Shown piece after piece: positions 1 through 7,990 of a stretch of DNA of 64,000 nucleotides; position 1 is the stretch's first letter; each line of letters opens with the position of its first letter. The notes beneath the pieces were generated by a model. It was given only the letters and a program-made list of their open reading frames with translations, did not search any database and had not been told where the DNA came from. This DNA comes from UBA6623 sp965238125 (lineage in GTDB: Bacteria; Acidobacteriota; Terriglobia; Bryobacterales; UBA6623), in assembly GCA_965238125.1 (NCBI GenBank), contig OZ250179.1, positions 6,634,001 through 6,698,000 of the forward strand. The letters are read 5' to 3'. Both the position numbers and the translations under genes were made by a program.

Positions 1-387
1 GAGCAGTTCTATAGAGAGGTCTTTGGTTTTCGAACGATCTTCTCCGCCGAACGGATCGTTGCCTTAGTGGTGCGCCAAGGCCAGATTCTTCTGCTTTTCA
101 AAAAGGGCGCTGCCGTTGAGCCGATCGAAACGCTGGGCGGAACCATACCGGAATCCGACTCCGACGGCCGGACGCATCTCGCCTTCTCGATCAGTGAGGC
201 TGACTTGGAAGCGTGGGAGCAGCACCTAGTCGCGAACGGTGTCGAGATCGAGAGCAGGGTTCGCTGGGATCTTATTCCCGCGGATGAACAGCTACCTCGC
301 CGCGGCGGGCGCAGCCTATACTTTCGCGACCCGGATGATCATCTGCTCGAGCTGTTGACGCCCGGTGTTTGGCCGGGCACCTACTGA
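1..387 (+). CDS. VOC (glyoxalase/bleomycin resistance) family protein, 5'-truncated by window edge
   Basis: The reading frame is open from base 1 (EQFYREVFGF...) to a TGA at 385-387, so the start lies outside the window. The 'FYREVFGF' opening, the 'THLAFSIS' strand in the middle and the closing 'RDPDDHLLELLTP' are typical of the vicinal-oxygen-chelate fold. The family ends its second beta-alpha-beta module with a metal-binding Glu in the 'D-x-x-G/H-x-x-x-E' position, matched here by HLLELL. About 128 residues are visible, close to a whole single-domain VOC protein (around 130-140), so only a short N-terminus is missing. Substrate cannot be read from the sequence. Downstream lies a decayed membrane-protein gene on the other strand. 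Confidence 0.8.
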   Translation, partial: EQFYREVFGFRTIFSAERIVALVVRQGQILLLFKKGAAVEPIETLGGTIPESDSDGRTHLAFSISEADLEAWEQHLVANGVEIESRVRWDLIPADEQLPRRGGRSLYFRDPDDHLLELLTPGVWPGTY

Positions 388-405
388 GGGCTCCGGTTGA
401 GGGCT

Positions 406-640
406 TTAGGGCCGCCCCAGGACGGTGCCGATTGCACCACCGGCCAGGACCCAACGAACGGCCTGAACGACGGCTTCCACCGGGATCACCGCCGCCCCCA
501 TGACGCTCGTCGTGGCGTACGTTTCCAGGCTGTAACCCAACCCGAGCAGCAAGCCTAACACAGCCCCGGCCTTGGCCCCCCTGGGCCAAGCTCCCGGCGT
601 CGGGCCGGCGTCTCAGGATCATGGTGAGGAAAGCTCCAGG
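406..640 (-). pseudogene. Truncated, frameshifted copy of the tandem four-helix membrane protein
   Basis: Read on the minus strand this encodes the C-terminal half of the protein found intact at 764-1162 and 1510-1914: GAFLTMILRRRPDAGS..., then ...AGGAIGTVLGRP and a TAA at 406-408. The frame breaks in a C6 run (G6 on the coding strand) near 577; removing one base restores QGAKAGAVLGLLLGLG. The N-terminal half is absent, and the homology stops at about 640, exactly where a MITE-like repeat begins. This is therefore a dead first member of a three-copy tandem array. Confidence 0.85.
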
Positions 641-644
641 CTAG

Positions 645-767
645 GCGAAAAAAGGAGGCTGCCATTCGATTTTCGTTAGTCGAACCGCTTTGTTTCCAAC
701 GCCGATGGCGCTGAAAATCGTTGGCTCTACTTTCTCGTGCAGTCGGACTTACACCACAGGCTGCTAG
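645..767. repeat. MITE-like palindromic repeat, copy A (left end truncated)
   Basis: The core reads CGATTTTCGTTAGTCGAACC ... GCTGAAAATCG with GCTTTGTTTCCAACGCC between the arms, and the right end is TCGGACTTACACCACAGGCTGCTAG. The same element occurs at about 1357-1509 and, inverted, at 11195-11349. The left terminal inverted repeat is poor here because the element is joined directly to the broken membrane-protein gene. Its right terminal CTAG supplies the TAG stop codon of the neighbouring gene at 764-766. Confidence 0.7.
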
Positions 768-1162
768 GGCCGGCCTAGTATGGCGCCGATCGTGCCGCCC
801 GCCAAGGCTCCTCGAATGGCCGAGACGACGGCGTTCACCGCGATCAGGGGCGCTTCGATGTTAGTCGTGGTGGCGAATTGGGTCAGGCCGAAGCCCAACG
901 CCAGCAGCACCGACAATACAGCGCCCGCCTTCGCCCCCTCGGCAAAGGTTCCGGCGTCGGGCCAGCGCCTCAGCACCATCGTGAGGAAAGCGCCGAAGAT
1001 AAGCTGCGCGAGGATCAAAATGCCGAAATCGGGCGTCTCTTTGACGCCCGCCTGCGCGGCCATGGCGAATTCTCGGAGCAAGAGTCCATAGAAGAGAAAC
1101 CCTGTAACGAAGAACACAATGCCGCCCGCTAATGTCGCAAGTGCAAACTTTTTCCTATCCAT
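764..1162 (-). CDS. Hypothetical four-helix membrane protein (tandem paralogue 2)
   Basis: A 132-residue protein of unknown function. The start MDRKKFALATLAGG at 1162 is chosen because AAGGAG lies nine bases upstream; longer starts have no ribosome site. It has four hydrophobic segments (about residues 8-30, 46-66, 80-98 and 108-130), a conserved LRRWPDAG loop in the middle and a glycine-zipper-like end (GALAGGTIGAILGRP). It is about 75% identical by eye to the protein at 1510-1914 and to the pseudogene at 406-640, so it belongs to a local tandem family. The stop TAG is contributed by the end of MITE copy A. No family name is recognised. Confidence 0.75.
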   Translation of the reverse strand: MDRKKFALATLAGGIVFFVTGFLFYGLLLREFAMAAQAGVKETPDFGILILAQLIFGAFLTMVLRRWPDAGTFAEGAKAGAVLSVLLALGFGLTQFATTTNIEAPLIAVNAVVSAIRGALAGGTIGAILGRP

Positions 1163-1278
1163 GCCGTGAAACTCCTTTTTTGTCAGACGTGGAAACAACG
1201 CCCCGGCGGGGTGCGTCCGCGCCAATGAGTATAGGCATGCTCTTCGCCGGATCGCAATGGTTTCAACGATTTAGATCG

Positions 1279-1330
1279 AGGTTTGGGGGCAAGTGGATGG
1301 CGGTGCCGCTACACTGGTTGGCGACGCGGC
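1279..1330. repeat. Repeat shared by tandem units (GGTGCCGCTACACTGGTTG)
   Basis: The motif GCGGTGCCGCTACACTGGTTG, without its final base, also occurs at about 3820-3839. In both places it lies the same way beyond the upstream flank of a tandem membrane-protein gene. It marks the outer part of the duplicated unit; in unit 3 the IS1380 element lies between gene and motif. Confidence 0.6.
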
Positions 1331-1356
1331 GGTCGTGGGACGGGCTTTTAGGCGGG

Positions 1357-1509
1357 CGGCAACCGGTGGCGAAAGTCCGACTACGCGGAAAACGGGGCTG
1401 CCATTCGATTTTCGTTCGTCCAACCGCTTTGTTTCCAACGCCGCGGCGGCGAAAATCGTTGACTGTACCTTTGTTCGCGTAGTCGGAACTTACACCATAG
1501 GCTACTAGT
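1357..1509. repeat. MITE-like palindromic repeat, copy B
   Basis: This copy shows the complete structure. The left end GCAACCGGTGGCGAAAGTCC and the reverse complement of the right end (TAGCCTATGGTGTAAGTTCC) are imperfect terminal inverted repeats, followed on both sides by GACTACGCG. The internal arms ATTTTCGTTCGTCC...GGCGAAAATCG are also inverted. No reading frame is carried. The right end abuts the stop codon of the gene at 1510. Confidence 0.7.
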
Positions 1510-1914
1510 CTAGGGTCGGCCGAGTACGGCGCCGATCGCGCCGCCTGCCAGGGCACCTCGAATGGCCGAGACAACCGCCTCCACCGGGATCACCGCCGCC
1601 TCTATGGTATTGGTGGTGGCGTATGTGACGAGGCTGAAACCCAAACCGAGAAGCAGCGCCAACACCGCGCCGGCCTTCGCCCCTTGGGTAAGGCTTCCGG
1701 CGTCGGGCCAGCGCCTAAGCACCATCGTGAAAAAAGCTCCGAAGATGAGCTCAGCGAGAATCAACAGGCCCCACTCGGGCGTCTCTTTCAAGGCGCCCTC
1801 CGCGTACGCGGCCACCATGAATTCCTGGAGCAAGAGCCCATATAAGACAAATCCTGAAACGAAGAACGCAATGCCGCCCGCGAATGTGGCAAGTGCAAAC
1901 TTTTTCCTATCCAT
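1510..1914 (-). CDS. Hypothetical four-helix membrane protein (tandem paralogue 3)
   Basis: A 134-residue paralogue of the 764-1162 protein, starting MDRKKFALATFAGG at 1914 with AAGGAG upstream. It has the same four predicted helices, LRRWPDAGS loop and C-terminal GALAGGAIGAVLGRP. The 5' flank (to about 2014) is nearly identical to the flank of paralogue 2 (1163-1262), showing that whole units including the promoter region were duplicated. An IS1380 element sits in this flank from 2020 and may have displaced distal promoter sequence. Function unknown. Confidence 0.75.
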   Translation of the reverse strand: MDRKKFALATFAGGIAFFVSGFVLYGLLLQEFMVAAYAEGALKETPEWGLLILAELIFGAFFTMVLRRWPDAGSLTQGAKAGAVLALLLGLGFSLVTYATTNTIEAAVIPVEAVVSAIRGALAGGAIGAVLGRP

Positions 1915-2019
1915 GCTGTGAGACTCCTTTTTGGTCAGACGTGGCAACAACGCACTCCGTCGGGCCCGTCCGCGCCAACGAGTATAGGCATGCTCTCCGC
2001 CGGATCGCAATGGTTTTAG

Positions 2020-3684
2020 CCAGGATTTCCATTTTGGCCCTGGTACCGCGACAGTATACACCCGCGTCGCCCCGAATACCACGTCTTTTCGCGCTGAACC
2101 CTGCACATCACCTCCGCCGATAGGCGCCAGGGCTCGTCCGTCCGCTCACAGACGTTGGTTGAGCGGACTGAACGGCGCTCCGGCCGACACTGCTCCTGCG
2201 AAACCTTTTTGGAGCCAAAAACTGTTGATCCTCGCCCGGGCAACGCTACCCACCGGGCACAGGCAGCGCCCAGATCCTCCGCAGCATGTCGCCAAACAGC
2301 CGCCGGTTCAGATGTCCCTCGGCCAATAAGAGCCAGTAATACCGGGCGTGCTTGACCAGCCGTCCGCCGGTCTTCATCAGCCGGTGCTGCAGACTCGTCA
2401 GCGACCAGCTCTTGATCCTGCGCGGCAGTCCGAGTCGCCGCCACAGGTTGCCCAAGTTGTAGGAGAGCACGCTGAGCTGAAGCCGCACTTCGTTTGCTCG
2501 GAAGCGATGGCACGACAGCCGCGTCCAGTGAGTCGCCTGCTTGCCTTCCTTGATCCACTGCTCGGCGGTGCCGCGCTTGTTGTAGAACCGCACCAGCGAA
2601 CGACTCGGCAGGGTCATGTTGGTCACCAAGAAGCCGGGTCGCGCAAACAGCTCACCCGGGTGATGCTCCACTTTGGCGACGATCCGTCGGGGCTTGGACC
2701 AGCTCTCCGCCTGATAGCGGAAACTCTTGTAGCGCACCAGCGGTTTCGCGCTGGGCCTGCCCGGCGGCCGGAACAAGATGTCGGCGATCTCCCACTCCAG
2801 CTTCTTGTTGGCCGGGATGCGAATGACGTAGTCCACTCCGCGATCCTCCAACGCCTCGTAGATCTCCGGCTTGGCGAAGGCGGCGTCGGCGCGGAACGTC
2901 ACTCGCTTGCGTTCTCCCTGTTGGCGCTCGATCTCGGGCAACAGCAGTTCGTCCCAGTCCTCGGCGCTGGACACGTTGCCCGCTCGCAGCTTCGCCGCCA
3001 GACAGTCGCCGTGCTGGTTGAACAGCAACAGCGGGTGATAGCAGACGGACTCAAAGTGGCCGTTGTAGGCACTGCCCTCTTGTTGGCCGTGGACCGGGCT
3101 TTCGGTCGAATCCATGTCGAGCACGACGCGCTCGGAGTCGTCTTGCGTCTCGGCTTGCGCCACCAACTCGCGGTTCACCGCCATCAGCCCGATCAGATTC
3201 TCGTCGCCGGCGAGCATGCCGGTCTCAAAGCTCTGCAGCCTGGAGGTCAGTGCTCCGCCGCGATCCCAGTTCTTCTTCGAGCCGATCAAGCGAAACGTCG
3301 GATCGACGGATACCCGAACGGCGTCGTTGAGATCCTCGTAGCCCGCCAACCGAGAGTAGACCGACTGCCGCAGCAGATCGACGAACGGGAACTTCTTGTT
3401 CGCACCTTGCCGTGAATCGCTGAGATGTTCCTCGATCAGCCTGCCCAGTCCGAGCCGCTCGTCCAACTCGCGAATCAGAATCAACCCGCCGTCCGAGGTG
3501 ACTCGCGACCCTTGGAAATCGACTTTGAGAAATCCATTGAAACTTAGCTGGAATGGCTTGGTTTGTTTTTCACCCATTGGGTGTTGGCCTCCATGGCGTC
3601 CTCATCGGGCTCTAGCCCCTATGAATAAAGACGCTCAAGGCCGCTGGAAGGTCGGGATGTCAAACATCAAATTGAAAATGCGGG
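2020..3684 (-). mobile_element. IS1380-family insertion sequence, copy 1 (1,665 bp)
   Basis: Ends were fixed by comparison with the second copy at 58982-60647. Terminal inverted repeats are imperfect: CCAGGATTTCCATTTTGG at 2020 against CCCGCATTTTCAATTTGATG read inward from 3684. The element is flanked by the direct repeat TTTAG (2015-2019 and 3685-3689; CTAAA on the other strand). One transposase gene fills most of it, with about 107 bp upstream and 226 bp of conserved non-coding sequence downstream. It is inserted in the upstream flank of a tandem membrane-protein unit, as the equivalent region of the neighbouring unit shows. The two copies differ at many positions, so this is not a very recent duplicate. 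Confidence 0.9.
2246..3577 (-). CDS. IS1380-family transposase
   Basis: A 443-residue DDE transposase, full length for the IS1380 family. It opens with MGEKQTKPFQLSFNGFLKVD. The predicted acidic triad is visible as VVLDMDSTESPVHG (about 152-164), TFRADAAFAKPEIYEAL (about 227-243) and YNKRGTAEQWIKEGK (about 332-346), followed by the C-terminal RFRANEVRLQLSVLSYNLGN typical of the family. It catalyses excision and insertion of its own element. No frameshift or stop is seen, so it could be active. Confidence 0.93.
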   Translation of the reverse strand: MGEKQTKPFQLSFNGFLKVDFQGSRVTSDGGLILIRELDERLGLGRLIEEHLSDSRQGANKKFPFVDLLRQSVYSRLAGYEDLNDAVRVSVDPTFRLIGSKKNWDRGGALTSRLQSFETGMLAGDENLIGLMAVNRELVAQAETQDDSERVVLDMDSTESPVHGQQEGSAYNGHFESVCYHPLLLFNQHGDCLAAKLRAGNVSSAEDWDELLLPEIERQQGERKRVTFRADAAFAKPEIYEALEDRGVDYVIRIPANKKLEWEIADILFRPPGRPSAKPLVRYKSFRYQAESWSKPRRIVAKVEHHPGELFARPGFLVTNMTLPSRSLVRFYNKRGTAEQWIKEGKQATHWTRLSCHRFRANEVRLQLSVLSYNLGNLWRRLGLPRRIKSWSLTSLQHRLMKTGGRLVKHARYYWLLLAEGHLNRRLFGDMLRRIWALPVPGG

Positions 3685-3689
3685 TTTAG

Positions 3690-4203
3690 GGATAAAGTTG
3701 GGGTTTGAGGGGCTGGAGGGTAACCGTGGGGTGATCGGGTCGCGATGCCGAATGTGACGCGGGCCGGAGAGGGAGCGACGTGGTGCTCTGCGCGACCTGG
3801 TTCGGTGGCGAGTAGATCGCGGTGCCGCTACACTGGTTGCCGGCAGGGCGTTTCGAGCGGGTGGTCACTCCGGCGGCGCGGGTGGGCGGCAACGTTTGGT
3901 GAAGAAAGGGTGCAGTTTGTTTCTATGAACCAGTGGATTCATGGCCTCGGCGTGGAAATGGGGTTTTGGGGTGTTGTAGGGACAGGTTGGGTTGACAGGA
4001 TGTTTTCCTGCCGCCCCTTCAAGGCTCGCCCCCGATGGGGGTTCCACCCAGGGTTCCGCCTGGCGGCTCCACCCTGGGCTAAATTCCTGTCGCCGCTTCG
4101 CGGCTGCAGTCGTTTGTAAGTCTTACGGCGGGCCGCGCGGGAATTCGCATAGCGCGATGAGTGCCGCTTGGGCATTAGGATTGCCGGTGCGGAAGAGATG
4201 ACG
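3690..4203. other. Gene-free intergenic region with tandem-unit remnant and composite repeat
   Basis: No credible gene was found. The first 160 bases are the outer part of the third tandem unit split off by the IS1380 element (compare 1263-1330). From about 3915 to 4112 it carries copy 1 of a composite dispersed repeat. The rest, up to the cytochrome gene, shows no clear promoter. Confidence 0.6.
3915..4112. repeat. Composite dispersed repeat, copy 1
   Basis: Order of parts: TTTCTATGAACCAGTGGATTC, a spacer, CCTGCCGCCCCTTCAAGGCTCG, then CCCAGGGTTCCGCC...ACCCTGGGCTA, which can fold into a stem, and finally CGCCGCTTCGCGGCTG. The same parts in the same order recur at 23681-23838, inverted and shorter at 27790-27905, and in part at about 34810-34865. 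Confidence 0.65.
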
Positions 4204-5013
4204 ATGTTCTTCAATTTTTTGCTTGGCGTCCGCGAGGGTTTGGCGTTCCGTCTCGCGGTTGTCAGTATCGCGTTGCCGCTGATCGCGGCCGCTCAGGAGC
4301 CCGTCGACTCGCCGGATGGCTCCGCCGAAGCGGCGACCGAGGCCGCGGTGCTCTACCGCAACCATTGCGCGAATTGTCACGGAGACCGCGGACAGGGCGG
4401 GCGCGGGCCGGGGTTTCAAACCGGGCGATTTCGTCACGGGGACTCGGACGAACAATTGATGCAATCGATCAAGCGCGGCATTCCCGGAACGATCATGCCG
4501 ATGTTCTACTACAACGAGCGGCAACTTCGCTCGATGGTTGCTCATGTCAGGAGCTTCTCGATTCGGCGGAGCGAAGCGGCGGCCGTCCCGGGAAATGCCG
4601 GGGCCGGTAAAGAGCTTTTCGGGCGAGTCGGTTGCGCCGGGTGCCATGTGGTCAACGGGGTCGGAGGCCGAGGCGGGCCGGATTTGAGCGAAGTTGCGGC
4701 GGTTCGCGCGCCGCAACATCTCAGAGAATCGCTTACCGATCCAAGCGCCGATGTCGAGCCGCGGCTGTATGCGGTGCGGGCGGTTACGAAAAAGGGCGAG
4801 AAGCTTTACGGAAGGCGGCTGAACATCGGGACGTTTTCGGTGCAGATTTATGACGCGAAGCGCGGACTGGTCTCGGTTCTAAAAAGCAATCTGGAGAGTT
4901 TCGAGATCGTCAAGGAGTCGATGATGCCGTCGTACGAGCAATTGTCGGACGAGCAGTTGGACGACTTGACGGCTTACCTGAGCACGCTGCTCGGCGCGGA
5001 GGGGTCGCGATGA
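4204..5013 (+). CDS. Exported di-haem cytochrome c, partner of the PQQ dehydrogenase
   Basis: A 269-residue exported c-type cytochrome with a signal peptide (hydrophobic AFRLAVVSIALPLIAAA, cleavage near AAAQEP). Two haem-binding motifs are visible, CANCH at about 55-59 and CAGCH at about 144-148, each followed by a candidate axial methionine (GTIMPM near 98-100; ESMMPS near the C-terminus). The architecture fits electron acceptors of quinoprotein dehydrogenases. Start 4204 is preferred over the upstream in-frame ATG at 4198 because GGAAG is correctly spaced from it. The stop overlaps the start of the dehydrogenase gene (ATGA at 5010-5013), indicating translational coupling. It probably accepts electrons from PQQH2 in the periplasm. 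Confidence 0.88.
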   Translation: MFFNFLLGVREGLAFRLAVVSIALPLIAAAQEPVDSPDGSAEAATEAAVLYRNHCANCHGDRGQGGRGPGFQTGRFRHGDSDEQLMQSIKRGIPGTIMPMFYYNERQLRSMVAHVRSFSIRRSEAAAVPGNAGAGKELFGRVGCAGCHVVNGVGGRGGPDLSEVAAVRAPQHLRESLTDPSADVEPRLYAVRAVTKKGEKLYGRRLNIGTFSVQIYDAKRGLVSVLKSNLESFEIVKESMMPSYEQLSDEQLDDLTAYLSTLLGAEGSR

Positions 5014-6665
5014 AGTCGCTAGGGCCGGCAGTGTTCGTTTTCGGCTTGGCGGCGGCTTCGGCGCCATTCGCGCCGGCGCAAGTCGGCCGTGAGCCGGTCA
5101 GCTATGAACGTCTCCTCGACGCCGCCGATGAGCCCCACAACTGGCTCACCTATTCGGGCGCCTACGACGGGCGGCGCTACAGCACGCTCGATGAAATCAC
5201 GCGAGAAAACGTCGAGCGGCTCGAACTCAAGTGGGCGTTTCAGACGAAGTCGCTCGAGAAGTTCGAGGTGACGCCGCTGGTCGTCGACGAGGTGATGTAT
5301 TTCACCGAAGCGCCGAATAACGTGATTGCGATCGACGCCGTGACGGGTCGCGAATATTGGCGCTACGAGCACCAAGGCGACGAGGCCCCGGTCTGCTGCG
5401 GGCGCGTGAATCGCGGGTTGGCGATTCTCGGCAAGACGCTCTACATGGGGACCCTCGACGGCAAGCTGGTTGCACTCGACACCGAAACCGGAGATGTTCG
5501 TTGGCGCGCCCAAGTGGCCGACCCGGGCGAGGCCTACGCGGTGACGCACGCGCCGCTTGTGGTCAAGGACAAAGTACTGGTCGGGACGGCGGGCGGCGAA
5601 TTCGGCATCCGCGGGCGGCTCGACGCCTATAACGCCGAGACCGGCCGCCGCGAATGGCGCTTCTATACGATTCCGGGACCGGGCGAGCCGGGCCACGATA
5701 CGTGGGAGGGCGATTCGTGGAAACACGGCGGCGGGTCGATTTGGGTGACCGGGTCGTATGATCCCGAATTGAATTTGACGTATTGGGGGATCGGGAATCC
5801 GGCGCCGGATTGGAACGGCGATGATCGCGAGGGCGACAACCTCTATACCGAGTCGGTGGTGGCGCTCGACGTCGATAGCGGGAAACTGAAGTGGCATTTC
5901 CAGTTCACACCGCACGATGTGTGGGATTGGGATTCGGTGCAGATTCCGGTGTTAGCTGATTTGGAGGTCGAGGGGAAGCTTCGCAAGCTGATGCTGTGGG
6001 CGAACCGCAACGCTTTCTACTACGTTCTCGATCGCGAGACGGGCGAGTATCTGACGGGCAAGCAATTCACGCATCAGAACTGGGCTTCAGGGTTGGACGA
6101 GATTGGCAGGCCGATGAAGATTCGCGGCATGGAACCGAACGACCAGGGCATCAAAGTGTACCCGGCGGCGACCGGCGCGACGAACTGGTATTCGCCGTCG
6201 TATAGTCCGCGGACGGGCCTGTTTTACGTTTCGGCTTGGGAGTATTCTTACGGGGTTTTTCGCAAGTGGAAGGCCGACTACAAACCGGGACAACACTTCA
6301 CTGGGGGCACCGCGACGCCGTGGGTGCCGGACCCGATCAACCACGCCGACCCGGGGCATAGCGCGGTGCTGGCGTTGGACCCATTGACGGGCGAGCGCCA
6401 ATGGGCGTTTTCGCTCACCGCCGCGACCGAAAGCGGCATTCTAACCACGGCGGGAGATGTGCTGTTCACCGGCACCAAGGAAGGGTATTTCATGGCGCTT
6501 GACGCGGCGGCGGGCAAGCTGTTGTGGAAGACGAATCTGGGTGGACCGGTGTATGCGCCGCCGATTACGTATCGCTCGGCGGGGCAGCAACGAGTGACGA
6601 TCGCCGCCGGGAACGCGCTTTTTACATTTGGGTTGCGGGAAGCGAAAAGTGACGACGCGGAATAA
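5010..6665 (+). CDS. PQQ-dependent alcohol dehydrogenase-type quinoprotein
   Basis: A 551-residue periplasmic quinoprotein with a signal peptide (residues 1-24, ending APAQ). Eight-bladed propeller signatures are visible, for example YGG-like NWLTYSGAYDGRRYSTLDEI, LVALDTETGDVRW, VVALDVDSGKLKWHFQ and HDVWDWDSVQIPVL. The vicinal Cys129-Cys130 pair (EAPVCCGRVNRG) matches the disulphide ring at the PQQ site of methanol/ethanol dehydrogenases. It oxidises an alcohol or aldehyde-type substrate and passes electrons to cytochrome c. It is shorter than classic ethanol dehydrogenases (around 600) but has an intact C-terminal blade. It overlaps the upstream cytochrome by four bases and the downstream transporter by about 17. 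The substrate cannot be predicted. Confidence 0.9.
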   Translation: MKSLGPAVFVFGLAAASAPFAPAQVGREPVSYERLLDAADEPHNWLTYSGAYDGRRYSTLDEITRENVERLELKWAFQTKSLEKFEVTPLVVDEVMYFTEAPNNVIAIDAVTGREYWRYEHQGDEAPVCCGRVNRGLAILGKTLYMGTLDGKLVALDTETGDVRWRAQVADPGEAYAVTHAPLVVKDKVLVGTAGGEFGIRGRLDAYNAETGRREWRFYTIPGPGEPGHDTWEGDSWKHGGGSIWVTGSYDPELNLTYWGIGNPAPDWNGDDREGDNLYTESVVALDVDSGKLKWHFQFTPHDVWDWDSVQIPVLADLEVEGKLRKLMLWANRNAFYYVLDRETGEYLTGKQFTHQNWASGLDEIGRPMKIRGMEPNDQGIKVYPAATGATNWYSPSYSPRTGLFYVSAWEYSYGVFRKWKADYKPGQHFTGGTATPWVPDPINHADPGHSAVLALDPLTGERQWAFSLTAATESGILTTAGDVLFTGTKEGYFMALDAAAGKLLWKTNLGGPVYAPPITYRSAGQQRVTIAAGNALFTFGLREAKSDDAE

Positions 6666-7887
6666 CCGCCGCGCCGGCTCCCGTTTCGGCCCGGGCCTGG
6701 TCGTCACCGCGGCTTTCATCGGTCCGGGGACGATCACGACGGCGAGTATTGCGGGGGCGCGGTTCGGCTACAGCTTGCTTTGGTCGATCGTCTTCGCCAT
6801 CGTGGCGACGCTCGTGTTGCAGGAGATGGCCGCGCGGTTGGGGCTCATTAGCGGACAAGGCCCGGGAGAGGCGCTGCGATCGACCTTCGACCGCCCGTGG
6901 ATGACGGCGGCGTCGATCGCGCTGGTGGTCATTGCGATCGGCGTGGGCAACGCGGCCTACGAGTCGGGGAATATTATCGGCGCGGCGATGGGGCTCGAGG
7001 TTCTCACGGGGCTGCCGCGAGCGGTTTGGGCGATGGTTGTCGCCGGGGGCGCGGCGGGTGTGCTGGGCTTGGGGGGCTATCGATTCATCGAAGGCTTCTT
7101 GGGGTTGCTGGTGGGCCTGATGGGGCTGGTGTTCTTGTTGACCACCTTGCTTGTGCGGCCGGATTTCACGACCTTGCTTTCGGGGATGATTGTTCCGCGG
7201 CTCGAGCCGGGTTCTCTGGTCACGGTGATCGCGATCATCGGAACCACCGTTGTCCCCTACAACTTGTTTCTGCACGCGGGGTCGGTCCGCGAAAAGTGGC
7301 CGGAGTCGGTGCCGAGAGACCAAGCGCTCAGAGAATCTCGCTGGGATACGGCCTTGGCGGTCTCGATCGGCGGGCTCATTACCATGGCGATCACGGCGAC
7401 CGCCGCGGCGGCGTTTTTCGGCAGTGGAGTCGAGATTGAGAACGCGGCGGTGATGGCGGTGCAGCTCGAGCCGTTGCTGGGTGAAGGGGCGAAGTGGTTC
7501 TTGGGGCTGGGGCTGCTGGCGGCCGGGTTGAGCAGCGCCGTTACGGCGCCGTTGGCCGCCGCTTATGCGGTAACGGGGGTGTTGGGGAAGAGCGGGGGTC
7601 TCAAGAGCCGAGGCTTTCGCGCGGTGTGGGCGGCGGTGATCGTCGTCGGGGCGGCCTTTGCGGTGACGGGTACGCGTCCGGTGACGATGATTGTGCTGGC
7701 GCAGGCGGCGAACGGGCTGATCCTGCCGGTGGTCGCGGCGGTGTTGCTGTTTGTCATGAACCGTCAGGACCTACTGGGGAAATACAAGAACGGCTTGGCG
7801 GCGAACATTCTGGGGTGGGGGGTGGTTTTGGTGGTGGCGGGGATGAGTGCGTTTCAGCTGGGAAAGATGTTGGGATTGGGTGAGTAG
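6649..7887 (+). CDS. Nramp-superfamily metal-ion transporter with altered metal-binding motif
   Basis: An approximately 412-residue polytopic membrane protein (about 11 helices) of the Nramp/MntH superfamily. GTG at 6649 is chosen because GGGAAG lies just upstream; the longer ATG at 6628 lies inside the dehydrogenase gene. In place of the helix-1 DPGN signature of manganese/iron Nramps it has FIGPGTITTAS, and the helix-6 motif is VVPYNLFLHAGS instead of M-P-H-N. The Asp, Asn and Met metal ligands are therefore missing, as in divergent Nramp-related proteins whose substrate differs (for example Mg-type members). Overlap with the dehydrogenase gene suggests one operon. Supply of a divalent ion for the quinoprotein is possible but only a guess. 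Confidence 0.82.
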   Translation: MTTRNNRRAGSRFGPGLVVTAAFIGPGTITTASIAGARFGYSLLWSIVFAIVATLVLQEMAARLGLISGQGPGEALRSTFDRPWMTAASIALVVIAIGVGNAAYESGNIIGAAMGLEVLTGLPRAVWAMVVAGGAAGVLGLGGYRFIEGFLGLLVGLMGLVFLLTTLLVRPDFTTLLSGMIVPRLEPGSLVTVIAIIGTTVVPYNLFLHAGSVREKWPESVPRDQALRESRWDTALAVSIGGLITMAITATAAAAFFGSGVEIENAAVMAVQLEPLLGEGAKWFLGLGLLAAGLSSAVTAPLAAAYAVTGVLGKSGGLKSRGFRAVWAAVIVVGAAFAVTGTRPVTMIVLAQAANGLILPVVAAVLLFVMNRQDLLGKYKNGLAANILGWGVVLVVAGMSAFQLGKMLGLGE

Positions 7888-7990
7888 GGGCGGGGCGGAG
7901 TACTCAGACCATGTGAAAAGACACGTTTCCCCGACCCTGTTGGGAAGGCGTCCAGCTGCCGGCGCAGAGGAAACCACTTGCCAAACAGAG

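Noticed and set aside
2348..3415. Long plus-strand ORF of 355 codons
   Set aside because: It is antisense to the IS1380 transposase, and its Arg/Gln/His-rich translation has no domain features.
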